From: Proteobacteria bacterium SG_bin4
GTDB lineage: Bacteria > Pseudomonadota > Gammaproteobacteria > Burkholderiales > Nitrosomonadaceae
Reading direction: 5' to 3'
Assembly (NCBI GenBank): GCA_002083395.1
Contig: LWDH01000010.1
Span: 1 to 18,714 of the forward strand
DNA length: 18,714 bases
Shown: positions 1 through 8,407 of the stretch, piece after piece
Layout: the number at the start of each line of letters is the position of its first letter
How positions within the stretch are numbered: position 1 is the first letter of the stretch
Made by a program: the position numbers and the translations under genes
Notes under the pieces: generated by a model
Seen by the model: the letters and a program-made list of their open reading frames with translations, nothing else
Told to the model about the DNA's origin: nothing
The model's database searches: none

Positions 1-167
1 TGCCTGACTTTAAAAAATCAGGGGTTTTGCAAAGGTCTCTCTTCGCTAGTTTATCGACTATCTCAACCTCTACTCATGAATTATCGGCATTAACAATCGC
101 CGTCATCATTCTGTCACAAAACTTCACTATCGTATCCAATGTGCAATTTTCATAATGGAGTCATTGG
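1..167. other. Upstream region of the OlsF-like gene
   Basis: No gene is visible here. A short inverted repeat (CCTGA at 3-7 and TCAGG at 18-22, with an A-rich loop) followed by GGTTTTG could be the weak end of a transcript entering from the left, but the stem is only 5 bp. The Shine-Dalgarno GGAG (157-160) sits 7 nt before the ATG at 168. No convincing -35/-10 pair could be assigned. Confidence 0.4.
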
Positions 168-1925
168 ATGCTGGATGTTGATGCGATGTTGAAAGGTTAT
201 TTTCCGGGAGCGGTTACGCAGGATGATAAGCCGCTGATGAAGGCAGCGTCTTCGCTGTTAAAGCGCGTACTGCATCAGGATGAAATCAATCGCTTCATCG
301 AGACGCACCGGCATTTGGAAGGACTGGAATTCAACGACGCGGTGCTGGAGCATTTCAATTTTTCGTTTCAGGTTTCCAGCAAGGATCGGGCGAAGATACC
401 GGACCAGCGCAGGGTGCTGATTGTAGCCAATCACCCGTTGGGTTCCTTGGACGGTTTGGCGTTGCTGAAACTGGTATCGGAAATTCGCGCCGATGTGAAA
501 ATCGTGGCGACCAGTTTGTTGAATTGCATCGATCCGTTGAAAAGCTTGCTGATATCGGTTGATAACTTTTCCAAGGTTACAAAGCATCGCGACAGCATGA
601 ATCAGATTGTTGCGGCACTGGAAGCCGAGCAGGCAGTCATTGTGTTTCCCACCGGTGAAGTGTCGCGTATTTCGCCGCTGGGTGTACGCGACGGCAAATG
701 GAAATCGGGTTTTGTTTCGCTGGCGAAGAAAACCAAAGCGCCGATTGTGCCGGTGCACATCGGCGGCAAGAATTCCGCGATGTTTTACGGCTTATCGAGT
801 ATTTACAAGCCGCTCGGTACGATGATGCTGGTCAATGAAATGTTCAACAAGCAAGGCGGCGAGATTTCGTTCCGTATCGGCAAGCCGATTCCGTGGGAAT
901 CAATCGCTGCGATGAATTTGTCGAAAAAAGACGTGGCCAAGTTGATGCGCAAGCAGGTCTATTTGCTCGGCAAGAAAAAGAAAAAAGAGCTGTTCAAACC
1001 GGTTGAAAACATCATTCATCCGGTCCGCACCAAACAGATCCGCAAGGAATTGAAAGCATCGCAGCTGATCGGTAAAACGCAGGACGGCAAGCATATTTAT
1101 CTGTTCGATTACTTGCCGAATTCCAGCGTGATGCGGGAGATCGGCCGGTTGCGCGAGCTGTCGTTCCGTCAGGTACAGGAAGGCACCGGCAATGCGCTGG
1201 ATATCGATAGTTACGACCGTTACTACCGCCACCTGATTTTATGGGACGAAGACGAGCTGGAAATCATCGGTTCGTATCGCATCGGTGAAGTGGCGGAAAT
1301 TCTCAAGACGCGAGGAGAAGATGGTCTTTACACGCACAGTTTGTTTAAGTTCGGCGCCGATTTTTTGCCGTACCTGCAACAATCAATTGAATTGGGGCGC
1401 AGTTTCATCCAACCCCGTTATCAGAATAAACGCAGTTTGGATTATTTGTGGTACGGCATCGGCGCATATTTGCATCAATACCCGGAAATACGCTATTTGA
1501 CCGGACCGGTGTCGATGAGCACATCGCTGCCCAAGTCGGCACAGCAGACAATCGCCGGTTTTTATCATGCATTATTCGGAAATCAAGAATCACTCGTGGA
1601 ACCAAGGCTGCCATTTAGTTTTGACCCAGCAGCGGAATTTTCCCAATATTGCAAAGTGGCCGACGAAGCTGAATATAAGCAAGCAGTTGCAGCGCTGAAA
1701 GAGAGATTGGACGGATTGGATGTCAAGCTGCCGGTGCTGTACAAACAATACGTCGAATTGTGCGAGTCTGGCGGGTGTGAATTTCTGGGTTTTAATATCG
1801 ACCCGCAATTTTCAAATTGCGTCGATGCGCTGATTCTGGTGCATATTGATGCTATCAAGGAAAAGAAATTTCAGCGCTATATCGGTTGTCACGCGGATAA
1901 CTCGCAACAACGCCACTCGGCCTAA
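168..1925 (+). CDS. olsF: OlsF-like bifunctional acyltransferase (ornithine/aminolipid synthase candidate)
   Basis: The protein has 585 residues and two acyltransferase modules. The N-terminal half is a PlsC-type O-acyltransferase: NHPLGSLD at 88-95 is the catalytic His/Asp block, FPTGEVSR at 160-167 the acyl-acceptor motif, and PIVPVHI follows near 192-198. The C-terminal half (about 300-475) resembles the OlsB/haemolysin N-acyltransferase fold, with RLRELSFRQ at 327-335, ELGRSFI at 408-414 and a YLTGPVSMS segment near 443-451. This order and length match OlsF, which makes ornithine lipid by N- then O-acylation of ornithine at the cytoplasmic membrane. The start is supported by GGAG 7 nt upstream. 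The catalytic His and Asp are separated by five residues instead of the usual four. The gene is alone in its direction and faces the HDOD gene tail to tail, 47 bp apart. Substrate (ornithine or another amine) is inferred from architecture. Confidence 0.75.
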   Translation: MLDVDAMLKGYFPGAVTQDDKPLMKAASSLLKRVLHQDEINRFIETHRHLEGLEFNDAVLEHFNFSFQVSSKDRAKIPDQRRVLIVANHPLGSLDGLALLKLVSEIRADVKIVATSLLNCIDPLKSLLISVDNFSKVTKHRDSMNQIVAALEAEQAVIVFPTGEVSRISPLGVRDGKWKSGFVSLAKKTKAPIVPVHIGGKNSAMFYGLSSIYKPLGTMMLVNEMFNKQGGEISFRIGKPIPWESIAAMNLSKKDVAKLMRKQVYLLGKKKKKELFKPVENIIHPVRTKQIRKELKASQLIGKTQDGKHIYLFDYLPNSSVMREIGRLRELSFRQVQEGTGNALDIDSYDRYYRHLILWDEDELEIIGSYRIGEVAEILKTRGEDGLYTHSLFKFGADFLPYLQQSIELGRSFIQPRYQNKRSLDYLWYGIGAYLHQYPEIRYLTGPVSMSTSLPKSAQQTIAGFYHALFGNQESLVEPRLPFSFDPAAEFSQYCKVADEAEYKQAVAALKERLDGLDVKLPVLYKQYVELCESGGCEFLGFNIDPQFSNCVDALILVHIDAIKEKKFQRYIGCHADNSQQRHSA

Positions 1926-1972
1926 TCCATTGTGCTTGTGTTTTTTGGAAGAAAAGGCAACGACTGTTGGAT

Positions 1973-3307
1973 TTAGTCAAAGCTCAATCCGGTTTCTTCC
2001 ATGAAGGCTACCAGTTCTTTAAGAACTTTTTGAATATGAGCTGGTTCCAGCCCGATGGATTTGGCCGTACGCTCTACTTCTGCATCATCTTTTTTCAGGT
2101 TGTATTGGCCGTATCCGGCACGTTTCGCGAGCAGGTTACCCAAAGCGACTGCCAGTAATTCACGGGTAACCGTGGTTGCTTGTTCAAGCGCTTCGTGAAA
2201 CTGCGCAACAACCGCGATTTCAGAAGGCAACTTCCATATCTCAAGGAGTTTCCGGCCAAACAATCCATGATGTTTTTCCAGGAAATCATCCAGTGATTTC
2301 TTCGAAGAAGGCGGATCGATCACATTCCGGGCTTGCAGTTCCGAAATGACCTGTATCAGAAATAATTTGCCGATATCGTGCATCAAACCCATGAAAAACA
2401 CTTCTCTCGGTCTTGAGAGCTTTGCTAGTTGTGCGATCAGATACGAAGCGTGTGCGCAGGCGACACCGTGTTTCCAAAGATCTTTAAGGATTTGCTGGTA
2501 TTGTGGATTTCGCGCCATATACAGAGCGCGGTTCGCGATGATATCCACGAACTCTTTCGAAGTGTTAAGACCCAGGACGTTGATTGCTTGCTCGACCGTG
2601 CTGCTCTGGCGAAGTCCGCCATAACGCGGTGAATTGGCAACACTGATCAATTTGGCGCTGATGACCATGTCTTTTCTGAGTAATGTGGCGATCGCATCCA
2701 TCCCGGCATCTTGCCGCACCAATTCCTCTAATTCATAGCTAATGCTAGGTAAACTGGGTAAGTTTATTTCTCCATTATTCAATCGCTTTGCAATTTCCTG
2801 CAGCATGGATGCGCGTTGCTGCTGAGAATTCGGTTGCGTCTTCGCAGCTACCGGCGTTGCTGGCGTTTGGGTTGTTTTTTCTTTTAACTGTCCTTCCAGG
2901 ATTGCAATCCGCGCCTTAAGCGCCATGATGGTGTGTTTCAATTCCTGCTGGTCATTGTAGGCAAAGATCATTTCCCGCACGGCCATTTCCAACACCGAAT
3001 AGAGTCTTTCGGTTTTGACGCAATAATTGAATGCACCGATGCGGCGTGCTTCGATGGCGCATTGAGGATCATCCGGCGGGGAAATGAGAAGCACCGGAAT
3101 ATAGTGATTGCTGCATACTTCCATCAGAAAATCGAGTCCCTGCGCCGGGGTGAAATTAACATCGAGGACAATCGCATCAACTCCTTGAAGATTCAAAGGT
3201 GCTTTATCCCATGACGACATTAAATGCACTGCATAGCTGTTTCGCAGCACTTCTTGAATGGCTTCAAGTTCACCGCGTTGACTGTTGCAAACTAGAACAC
3301 GATTCAT
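1973..3307 (-). CDS. REC-HDOD domain signalling protein
   Basis: The 444-residue cytoplasmic protein has three parts. Residues 1-110 form a receiver-like domain with the phospho-acceptor position Asp49 (IVLDV), Ser76 and Lys98. Residues 116-146 look like a coiled coil, followed by a Q/T/P-rich linker to about 165. Residues 170-375 form an HDOD domain (LPSLPSISYELEEL, then HGVACAHAS and GLMHDIGK with His310-Asp311). The acidic pair normally found after the first receiver strand is replaced by Cys7-Asn8, so metal-dependent phosphorylation may be lost. HDOD proteins act in signalling, often linked to motility, stress or cyclic-di-GMP, but the output of this one cannot be predicted. AAGGA at 3314-3318 supports the ATG start. 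No kinase or other receiver gene lies next to it. Confidence 0.82.
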   Translation of the reverse strand: MNRVLVCNSQRGELEAIQEVLRNSYAVHLMSSWDKAPLNLQGVDAIVLDVNFTPAQGLDFLMEVCSNHYIPVLLISPPDDPQCAIEARRIGAFNYCVKTERLYSVLEMAVREMIFAYNDQQELKHTIMALKARIAILEGQLKEKTTQTPATPVAAKTQPNSQQQRASMLQEIAKRLNNGEINLPSLPSISYELEELVRQDAGMDAIATLLRKDMVISAKLISVANSPRYGGLRQSSTVEQAINVLGLNTSKEFVDIIANRALYMARNPQYQQILKDLWKHGVACAHASYLIAQLAKLSRPREVFFMGLMHDIGKLFLIQVISELQARNVIDPPSSKKSLDDFLEKHHGLFGRKLLEIWKLPSEIAVVAQFHEALEQATTVTRELLAVALGNLLAKRAGYGQYNLKKDDAEVERTAKSIGLEPAHIQKVLKELVAFMEETGLSFD

Positions 3308-3601
3308 CGATATTCCTTAAGTTTTATTTGCGTGGTTTTTTCGGACGGATCGTAAAAAACTTTACGGTTAAATTTTCCGGTTTTCCTATGTTTATTAAAA
3401 CTGGGAGGTTTTCATCCGCAACGTCGATGGATTCGAAGAAAATTGGATAAGCGGGAGGAACATAGATAATTATCCCGTGATTTCAAAACAACGATGAAAC
3501 AGACAGGGGTCGCCGGAAATTTCGCAGTAACGGTGTCGCTCTTAAATCGGTACAATAGCGGCAAGCGGTGAAATATCATCGCGTTATTGTGGCTAAACAA
3601 C
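3308..3601. promoter_or_regulatory. Divergent promoter region between HDOD and Lon-like genes
   Basis: Both flanking genes read outward from this gap of about 290 bp, so it must hold promoters for each. A good -10 candidate for the protease is TACAAT at 3551-3556, about 50 bp before the preferred ATG, but no matching -35 box stands out at the right distance. The segment has no credible gene. The left end is T/G-rich and carries the HDOD Shine-Dalgarno. Confidence 0.35.
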
Positions 3602-6043
3602 ATGTCGACTCAATCCCTTGATCCTTCCCAGTTACGTCTTACCATCGATTCTGCTTCTTTAGGTTTTCCCGATACTTCGGCGCTTAGGCAACGCCCGTTA
3701 TCGTGGATCGGCCAAGAGCGTGCGGAACTGGCGGCACGGTTCGGATTGAGCATGATGCAGCCGGATTATCATCTATTCGTGCTCGGAGAAGAGGGATCGG
3801 GGCGATCTTCTTTGTTGCATCAAGCGATGCTGACCGCTGCGGCAAATCTACCTGCGCCGCCTGATCTATGTTACTTGTACAACTTTGTCGCGCCGGAAAA
3901 ACCGCTCGCTTTGCGGTTACCTGCCGGTCAAGGGCGTGTGTTACGGCAATCGCTGCTGCAATTGGCTAAATCACTGCCGGCGGAAATCACTCAATGCCTT
4001 AATGCGCAGGATTTCAAACTTAAAAGCGAACGCGCTGAAAAAAAATTCAAGCTGGAAACGGGACAGGCCTATAACAAGCTGGATAAATTTGCCGAGTCAC
4101 TGCATTTTGCGATACACCGCGAAGATGAGCAGATTGTTTTCACTTTGCTGGACGAAAAAGGCGAGATTCTGACGGCGGAGAATTTGTTGAAGCTGCCCAA
4201 GGCGCGGCGGATTGCGATCGAACAGTCCGAACAAGCACTGCGGGATGCGATCCTGCTGTACTTTGAAGACTTCAAGCGCATTGAGAAAGATAAAGACGAT
4301 GCGCTGGCGATGTTGCGGCAGCGCATCGTGCAGCCGATTGTCAATCAAGCATTAAAGAAAGTGCAAAATGGTTTGCACAAACAACTCAAGCAACAAACCC
4401 GGTTGAAAAGTTATTTTGAACAGATGGAAACGGATGTTCTTGCTAACCTGGCGTTGTTTGAGACTGATAATAGCGATGACGAGAAGCGGCAAGCAGAATT
4501 AAATCAAATCTTTTCGCGTTATCAAATCAATTTGGTCGTGGACAATGCGGATGAAAGCGGCGCGCCGGTCATTATCGAGGACAACCCATCCGCCTATGCT
4601 TTATTTGGCAGCATCGATTATCAATTCGAGAATGGAAAACTGAAAACCGATTTCATGCGCATTCGCGCGGGTAACCTGCTGAAGGCGCACGGCGGGTTTT
4701 TAATGTTGCATCTCAATGATTTATTGACCGACGGTCCATTATGGGTGAAGTTGCGGCGGTTCTTGCGCAGTAAACGATTGCAAATTGAAGAGCCGGGATC
4801 CGCTTGGGCATCCAACGCTCCGGTTGCGCTCGAGCCGGAAGCCGTCGAAGTGAACGTCAAAATCGTTTTAATCGGATCGCGTGATCAATACTACGATTTG
4901 CAGGAAATCGATCCGGAATTCATGCGCCGTTTCCGGGTGAAAGTGGATTTTGCCGGAAGCTTTATCGCCAGCCCGGATACTTATCTGGCGTCGGCGGTTT
5001 TTGTTTCACATGCCTGCGAAGCCGCTCAGTTGCCGCATTTCTCCGCTGCTGCGGTCGCGCGCCTGCTTGAAGAATCGCATCGGGAAGTGGAAGACCAAAA
5101 ACGCCAAAGTGCCATTTTTGCTCGCACGGAAATGCTGATTCTGGAAAGCGCGGCGATATGCAATGCCCGCCGGGGCCGCTTGGTGGAAGTGATGGATATC
5201 GCCGCAGCATTGCAGGCTCGGCTGCAACGTCACAATTATCCGGATTTACGCTTGCAGGAAGCCATTCTGGAGGATGAAATCACAATTGCGGTCACAGGAT
5301 CGGAAATCGGGCAACTGAATGCATTGACGCAAATCGACTTGGGCGATCATAGTTTTGGTACGCCAGTGCGGGTGACGGCACGCACGTTTGCCGGTGAAGA
5401 TGGTGTGCTCAACATCGCCCGCGAAGTGGATATGTCCGGGCCGATTCATGACAAAGGCATGTTGATTCTGCAGAATTATCTGACCGGATTGTTCGCGCAT
5501 ATCGCGCCGCTGGCGCTCAGTGCATCGATTGTGTTCGAGCAGGAATATACCAGCATCGAAGGCGACTCCGCGTCATGCGCGGAGTTTTATGCGTTATTGT
5601 CGTCACTGGCGGATGTGCCGCTGAAGCAGGGGATTGCGGTGACAGGCGCGCTGAATCAATATGGTGAGGTGCTGCCGGTGGGCGGCATCAACGACAAGAT
5701 CGAGGGTTTTTTCAAACTGTGCGAGAAACGAGGTTTGACTGGCGATCAGGGCGTGCTGATCCCTTATCAAAACCGTCAGCACTTGATGCTGGATTACGCC
5801 GTGATCGAGGCGGTCAAGCAAGGACAGTTTGCCATTTACACCATGGAACATGTCACGCAAGGATTGGAATTGCTCGCTGGTTTACCGGCGGGAAGCGGAG
5901 AGTCGGTGCACTTGCATGGCTATCCGTCAGATACCGTGATGGGGCATGCGCAGAAGACATTGCTGGCTTTCCGCCGCGCCTGTCAATTGACGCAACATCC
6001 TAAAACCGAACACCGGCGGTTGCCGTCAAGGCTGGATAAGTAG
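3602..6043 (+). CDS. Lon-like ATP-dependent protease (LonB/YcbZ type)
   Basis: With the ATG at 3602 the protein has 813 residues; a TTG at 3587 would add five, and neither start has a clear Shine-Dalgarno. Near residues 62-70 lies a P-loop-like GEEGSGRSS in which Arg occupies the usual Lys position. Residues about 140-300 form a long charged helical insertion, likely coiled coil. The AAA core resumes with GNLLKAHGGFLML (about 357-369) and an arginine-finger-like FMRRFR. The C-terminal 250 residues are a Lon protease domain with catalytic Ser656 in GDSAS and Lys699 in GGINDK, so the peptidase dyad is intact. The family degrades unfolded or regulatory proteins in the cytoplasm. The CDF transporter gene starts 59 bp downstream in the same direction and may share the transcript. 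Substrates are unknown. Confidence 0.85.
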   Translation: MSTQSLDPSQLRLTIDSASLGFPDTSALRQRPLSWIGQERAELAARFGLSMMQPDYHLFVLGEEGSGRSSLLHQAMLTAAANLPAPPDLCYLYNFVAPEKPLALRLPAGQGRVLRQSLLQLAKSLPAEITQCLNAQDFKLKSERAEKKFKLETGQAYNKLDKFAESLHFAIHREDEQIVFTLLDEKGEILTAENLLKLPKARRIAIEQSEQALRDAILLYFEDFKRIEKDKDDALAMLRQRIVQPIVNQALKKVQNGLHKQLKQQTRLKSYFEQMETDVLANLALFETDNSDDEKRQAELNQIFSRYQINLVVDNADESGAPVIIEDNPSAYALFGSIDYQFENGKLKTDFMRIRAGNLLKAHGGFLMLHLNDLLTDGPLWVKLRRFLRSKRLQIEEPGSAWASNAPVALEPEAVEVNVKIVLIGSRDQYYDLQEIDPEFMRRFRVKVDFAGSFIASPDTYLASAVFVSHACEAAQLPHFSAAAVARLLEESHREVEDQKRQSAIFARTEMLILESAAICNARRGRLVEVMDIAAALQARLQRHNYPDLRLQEAILEDEITIAVTGSEIGQLNALTQIDLGDHSFGTPVRVTARTFAGEDGVLNIAREVDMSGPIHDKGMLILQNYLTGLFAHIAPLALSASIVFEQEYTSIEGDSASCAEFYALLSSLADVPLKQGIAVTGALNQYGEVLPVGGINDKIEGFFKLCEKRGLTGDQGVLIPYQNRQHLMLDYAVIEAVKQGQFAIYTMEHVTQGLELLAGLPAGSGESVHLHGYPSDTVMGHAQKTLLAFRRACQLTQHPKTEHRRLPSRLDK

Positions 6044-6102
6044 CAGCGCGCACTATCTTTGCACAGGTCAAACGCTGTGATCACAGCTATCGAGGTACCA
6101 GG

Positions 6103-7257
6103 ATGAATATTTCGCAGGAAACCGCCCACCAACAACGCTATCGCGATGTGCGTAGGGTTACGCTGATCGGTTCAATACTCGATTTTGTATTAGGGGTTGC
6201 GAAAATCCTGGTGGGCTGGCTGGCCAATTCGCAGGCACTGATCGCCGACGGCATACACTCGTTTTCCGATTTGTTGACCGATTTCATGGTGCTGTACGCC
6301 GCCAGGCATTCGCATCAAGCCGCCGATGAAACGCATCCGTACGGTCACGGCAGGATTGAAACAGTCGCAACAGTCAGTCTTGGCTTGGTGCTGACCGGAA
6401 TTGGAATCGGTATCGCCTACAGTGCGGTGCAACGGCTCAACGAACCCGATGTTTTATTGGAGTTCAGCGTGGTTGCCGCGCTGGTTGCTGTGATGTCGAT
6501 CGTCTCGAAGGAATGGATCTACCGCTATACCATGGTTGCAGCCCGCCGCCTGCGTTCGGAAATGCTGATGGCGAATGCTTGGCACAGCCGCTCCGATGCA
6601 TTCTCGTCGATTGTGGTACTGATCGGGATTGCCGGTGTCATGCTCGGGCATGCGTATCTCGATGCGGTAGCGGCAGTTATCGTTGCGGCGATGATCGCCA
6701 AAATCGGCTTTGATCTGGTGCGCTCAAGCACGCAAGAATTGATCGATAGCGCGCTCGAACCCGATAAGGTATCCGCGATCCGCGATCATATTCATGCCGT
6801 CAACGGTGTGCGCTCAGCGCACACCCTGCGTACGCGCAAAAGCGCCGGCAATGCGTTTGTCGACGTGCATATCCAGGTCGATCCCCGCTTGAGCGTGTCG
6901 GAAGGTCATCGGATCGCCGATGCCGTGCGCCAGCGGTTACTTGAGCAAATCGATGAAGTCACCGACGTGACCATTCATATCGATCCGGAAAACGACGAAG
7001 CCAGCTCACCCAGCAGCGACCTGCCGCCACGCGAACAAGTTATCCGGGAACTCAAACAACGCTGGCCGCAATTACCGGTTGCGGCTATCGACGCTGTGAC
7101 GCTGCACTACCTGGTCGGGCGAATCGATGTCGTCATCGACCTGCCGATCAATCTCTTGCAAAACATCGATCAGGCTGCGCCATTGATGCAGGAGCTGAAA
7201 CAAGCCGTTGCAACCTGGTCCGTGATTGGTGATGTGCAGGTGCGGTTTAAGGTTTGA
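6103..7257 (+). CDS. Cation diffusion facilitator (CDF) family metal transporter
   Basis: This 384-residue inner-membrane protein has about six membrane helices in its first 210 residues. It carries CDF metal-site signatures: IADGIHSFSD (Asp49, His52 and Asp56) in helix 2 and HSRSD (His161 and Asp165) in helix 5. The family hallmark HPYGHGRIET spans residues 78-87. The cytosolic C-terminal domain is at about 212-295. A further segment of about 75 residues (310-384) looks like a second ferredoxin-like repeat and makes the protein longer than the usual 300 or so. Such proteins export Zn, Fe, Mn or related divalent cations using the proton gradient; the metal cannot be assigned. GAGG (6092-6095) lies 7 nt before the ATG. 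The gene probably forms a transcript with the Lon-like protease, and no terminator is visible after it. Confidence 0.88.
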   Translation: MNISQETAHQQRYRDVRRVTLIGSILDFVLGVAKILVGWLANSQALIADGIHSFSDLLTDFMVLYAARHSHQAADETHPYGHGRIETVATVSLGLVLTGIGIGIAYSAVQRLNEPDVLLEFSVVAALVAVMSIVSKEWIYRYTMVAARRLRSEMLMANAWHSRSDAFSSIVVLIGIAGVMLGHAYLDAVAAVIVAAMIAKIGFDLVRSSTQELIDSALEPDKVSAIRDHIHAVNGVRSAHTLRTRKSAGNAFVDVHIQVDPRLSVSEGHRIADAVRQRLLEQIDEVTDVTIHIDPENDEASSPSSDLPPREQVIRELKQRWPQLPVAAIDAVTLHYLVGRIDVVIDLPINLLQNIDQAAPLMQELKQAVATWSVIGDVQVRFKV

Positions 7258-7531
7258 GGGTTAACGAGTTGTAAAATGCTTCGGATTCTTCGGGAATTAC
7301 TATGAACAAACCGGCAATTTAAGCATCGATTTGCCATTTTCGAAATTATTTATTTGTAAAAAAGTGGGGTATTCGCATCGGAAGAAGAGAATGATCATAG
7401 TACCTATCATCACCGACTAAGCCGATAAAGAGACCGCCGGATAGAAGCAATGAAGTAGTATCAGCAGTTTGATTGATCTGGAAAAGTTTTTTCCATGTAA
7501 CTGCCTTTCAAACAGGTAGCAAGAATAAAAA

Positions 7532-7563
7532 TAGGACAAATTTAGTATTTTATTAGGACAAAT
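7532..7563. repeat. Tandem 10-bp direct repeat TAGGACAAAT
   Basis: Two identical copies of TAGGACAAAT start at 7532 and 7554, so they lie 22 bp apart, about two helical turns. That spacing suits two protein subunits binding the same face of DNA. The copies lie about 215-245 bp upstream of the lectin gene start. Function as a regulator site is inferred only from layout. Confidence 0.4.
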
Positions 7564-7604
7564 GGATAGCCAGGATGGTTGGTTAAAAGTTAAACTTCTG
7601 GTTA

Positions 7605-7630
7605 TATGGAGAAAAACTTATTTCTCCATA
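7605..7630. repeat. Perfect 10-bp inverted repeat, 6-nt loop
   Basis: TATGGAGAAA at 7605-7614 and TTTCTCCATA at 7621-7630 are exact reverse complements around AACTTA. No T-run follows on either side, which argues against a terminator. It lies about 150 bp upstream of the lectin start and could be an operator or a hairpin in a long 5' leader. Confidence 0.45.
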
Positions 7631-7777
7631 GGTGTGGGTTATCAATATCAATAAGACGAAGGGGTTCTTCGAATATTAACGAGATTTTAAGTGAATCGGC
7701 TTTGCTTGAGATCAGTGAAATATTGATGGATTTGCAATTGGTCTGATCAATCATGTTTTAAGAAATTGGGAGTTAAT

Positions 7778-8323
7778 ATGAAACTAAAAACAGTTATTTT
7801 GTCGTTGGGATTACTTTCGGCGACCGGCGCCGTGGCGGCGCCTGTGCAATGGGCCGGAAACGGTCACTGGTATGAATTGGTAACGACTCCGCTCAGTTTT
7901 GGCGATGCGGTGGCGGAAGCTTCAACACGCACACATCTGGGTCTGGGTGGGCATCTGGTTACCATCACCTCGGCTGATGAAAATGCCTTTGTGCATGGAC
8001 TCACCGGCGGTGGCGCTGCCTGGCTGGGCGCCAGCGATGCCGCGGTGGAAGGCGAATGGCGCTGGGCGAGTGGCCCGGAAGCCGGTGATTTGCTGACTTA
8101 TACCAATTGGGGCCCGGGAGAGCCGAACAACGTCGGTAATGAAGATTTTGCAGTTTATAACAACCCGTGGGGCGGCGGTCTTTGGAATGATCGGCCGGAC
8201 GCTGGAATTGCTTATATCGTCGAATATAGCGCGCCGGTTCCGGAACCCGAAACCTATGCCATGTTGCTGGCAGGTTTGGGTATCATCGGTTTTGCCGGTC
8301 GCCGGATGAGAAAAAGCAGTTAA
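7778..8323 (+). CDS. PEP-CTERM sorted C-type lectin-like protein
   Basis: From the ATG at 7778, which has GGGAG five nt before it, the protein has 181 residues; a TTG at 7766 is in frame but overlaps the ribosome site. A signal peptide ends near Ala20. Residues about 28-150 match a compact C-type lectin fold: WYEL, then GGHLVTITSADENAFV, WLGASD at 82-87, GEPNN at 114-118 and LWND at 135-138. The EPN and WND motifs are those used for calcium and sugar binding in the family. The C-terminus is a PEP-CTERM signal: VPEPE at 154-158, a hydrophobic stretch and basic RRMRK. Exosortase would cleave it for envelope or matrix delivery; no exosortase gene lies in the window. It is a single-gene unit ending at a strong terminator and may bind the cell's own extracellular polysaccharide. 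Confidence 0.88.
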   Translation: MKLKTVILSLGLLSATGAVAAPVQWAGNGHWYELVTTPLSFGDAVAEASTRTHLGLGGHLVTITSADENAFVHGLTGGGAAWLGASDAAVEGEWRWASGPEAGDLLTYTNWGPGEPNNVGNEDFAVYNNPWGGGLWNDRPDAGIAYIVEYSAPVPEPETYAMLLAGLGIIGFAGRRMRKSS

Positions 8324-8345
8324 TTTTTATTAAGCCGGTACAATA

Positions 8346-8385
8346 AAAACCTCGCTGTCGCGAACAGCGGGGTTTTTTATTTTTG
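8346..8385 (+). terminator. Rho-independent terminator of the lectin gene
   Basis: A 9-bp stem (8350-8358 with 8364-8372, one G-U pair) around a CGCGA loop is followed by TTTTTTATTTTT. It lies 25 bp after the lectin stop codon. This is a textbook intrinsic terminator. Confidence 0.9.
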
Positions 8386-8407
8386 TGGGGCAAATATCGA
8401 AAATGAC

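Larger units (their letters stand above)
7258..7777. promoter_or_regulatory. 520-bp intergenic region upstream of the PEP-CTERM lectin gene
   Basis: No credible gene is present; only peptides up to about 30 codons occur. The region is AT-rich and has visible structure: GGAAAA/TTTTCC flanking a 3-nt loop near 7480-7494, a tandem TAGGACAAAT at 7532-7541 and 7554-7563, and a perfect 10-bp inverted repeat at 7605-7630. A smaller dyad CGAAG/CTTCG lies at 7657-7671. The lectin gene's GGGAG Shine-Dalgarno is at 7768-7772. No confident sigma-70 or sigma-54 promoter could be picked. The density of repeats suggests operator sites for regulated expression of the lectin, which is an inference. Confidence 0.4.

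Noticed and set aside
258..758. 166-codon open frame on the minus strand inside the OlsF-like gene
   Set aside because: It is fully antisense to a well-supported gene, has low-complexity Arg/Gln/His composition and no recognisable motif; it is a shadow of the coding strand.
3587..3601. TTG start adding five residues to the Lon-like protease
   Set aside because: ATG at 3602 is the commoner codon and begins a typical N-terminus; no ribosome site favours the TTG.
7562..7654. 30-codon frame starting ATG-GAT-AGC in the lectin upstream region
   Set aside because: The AGGA before it is only three nt from the ATG, the peptide has no signal or motif, and the frame spans the inverted repeat, which better explains the sequence.
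7700..7760. Sigma-54 type promoter before the lectin gene
   Set aside because: PEP-CTERM genes can be sigma-54 dependent, so GG-N10-GC was sought around the TTGC sequences here, but the spacing does not fit.
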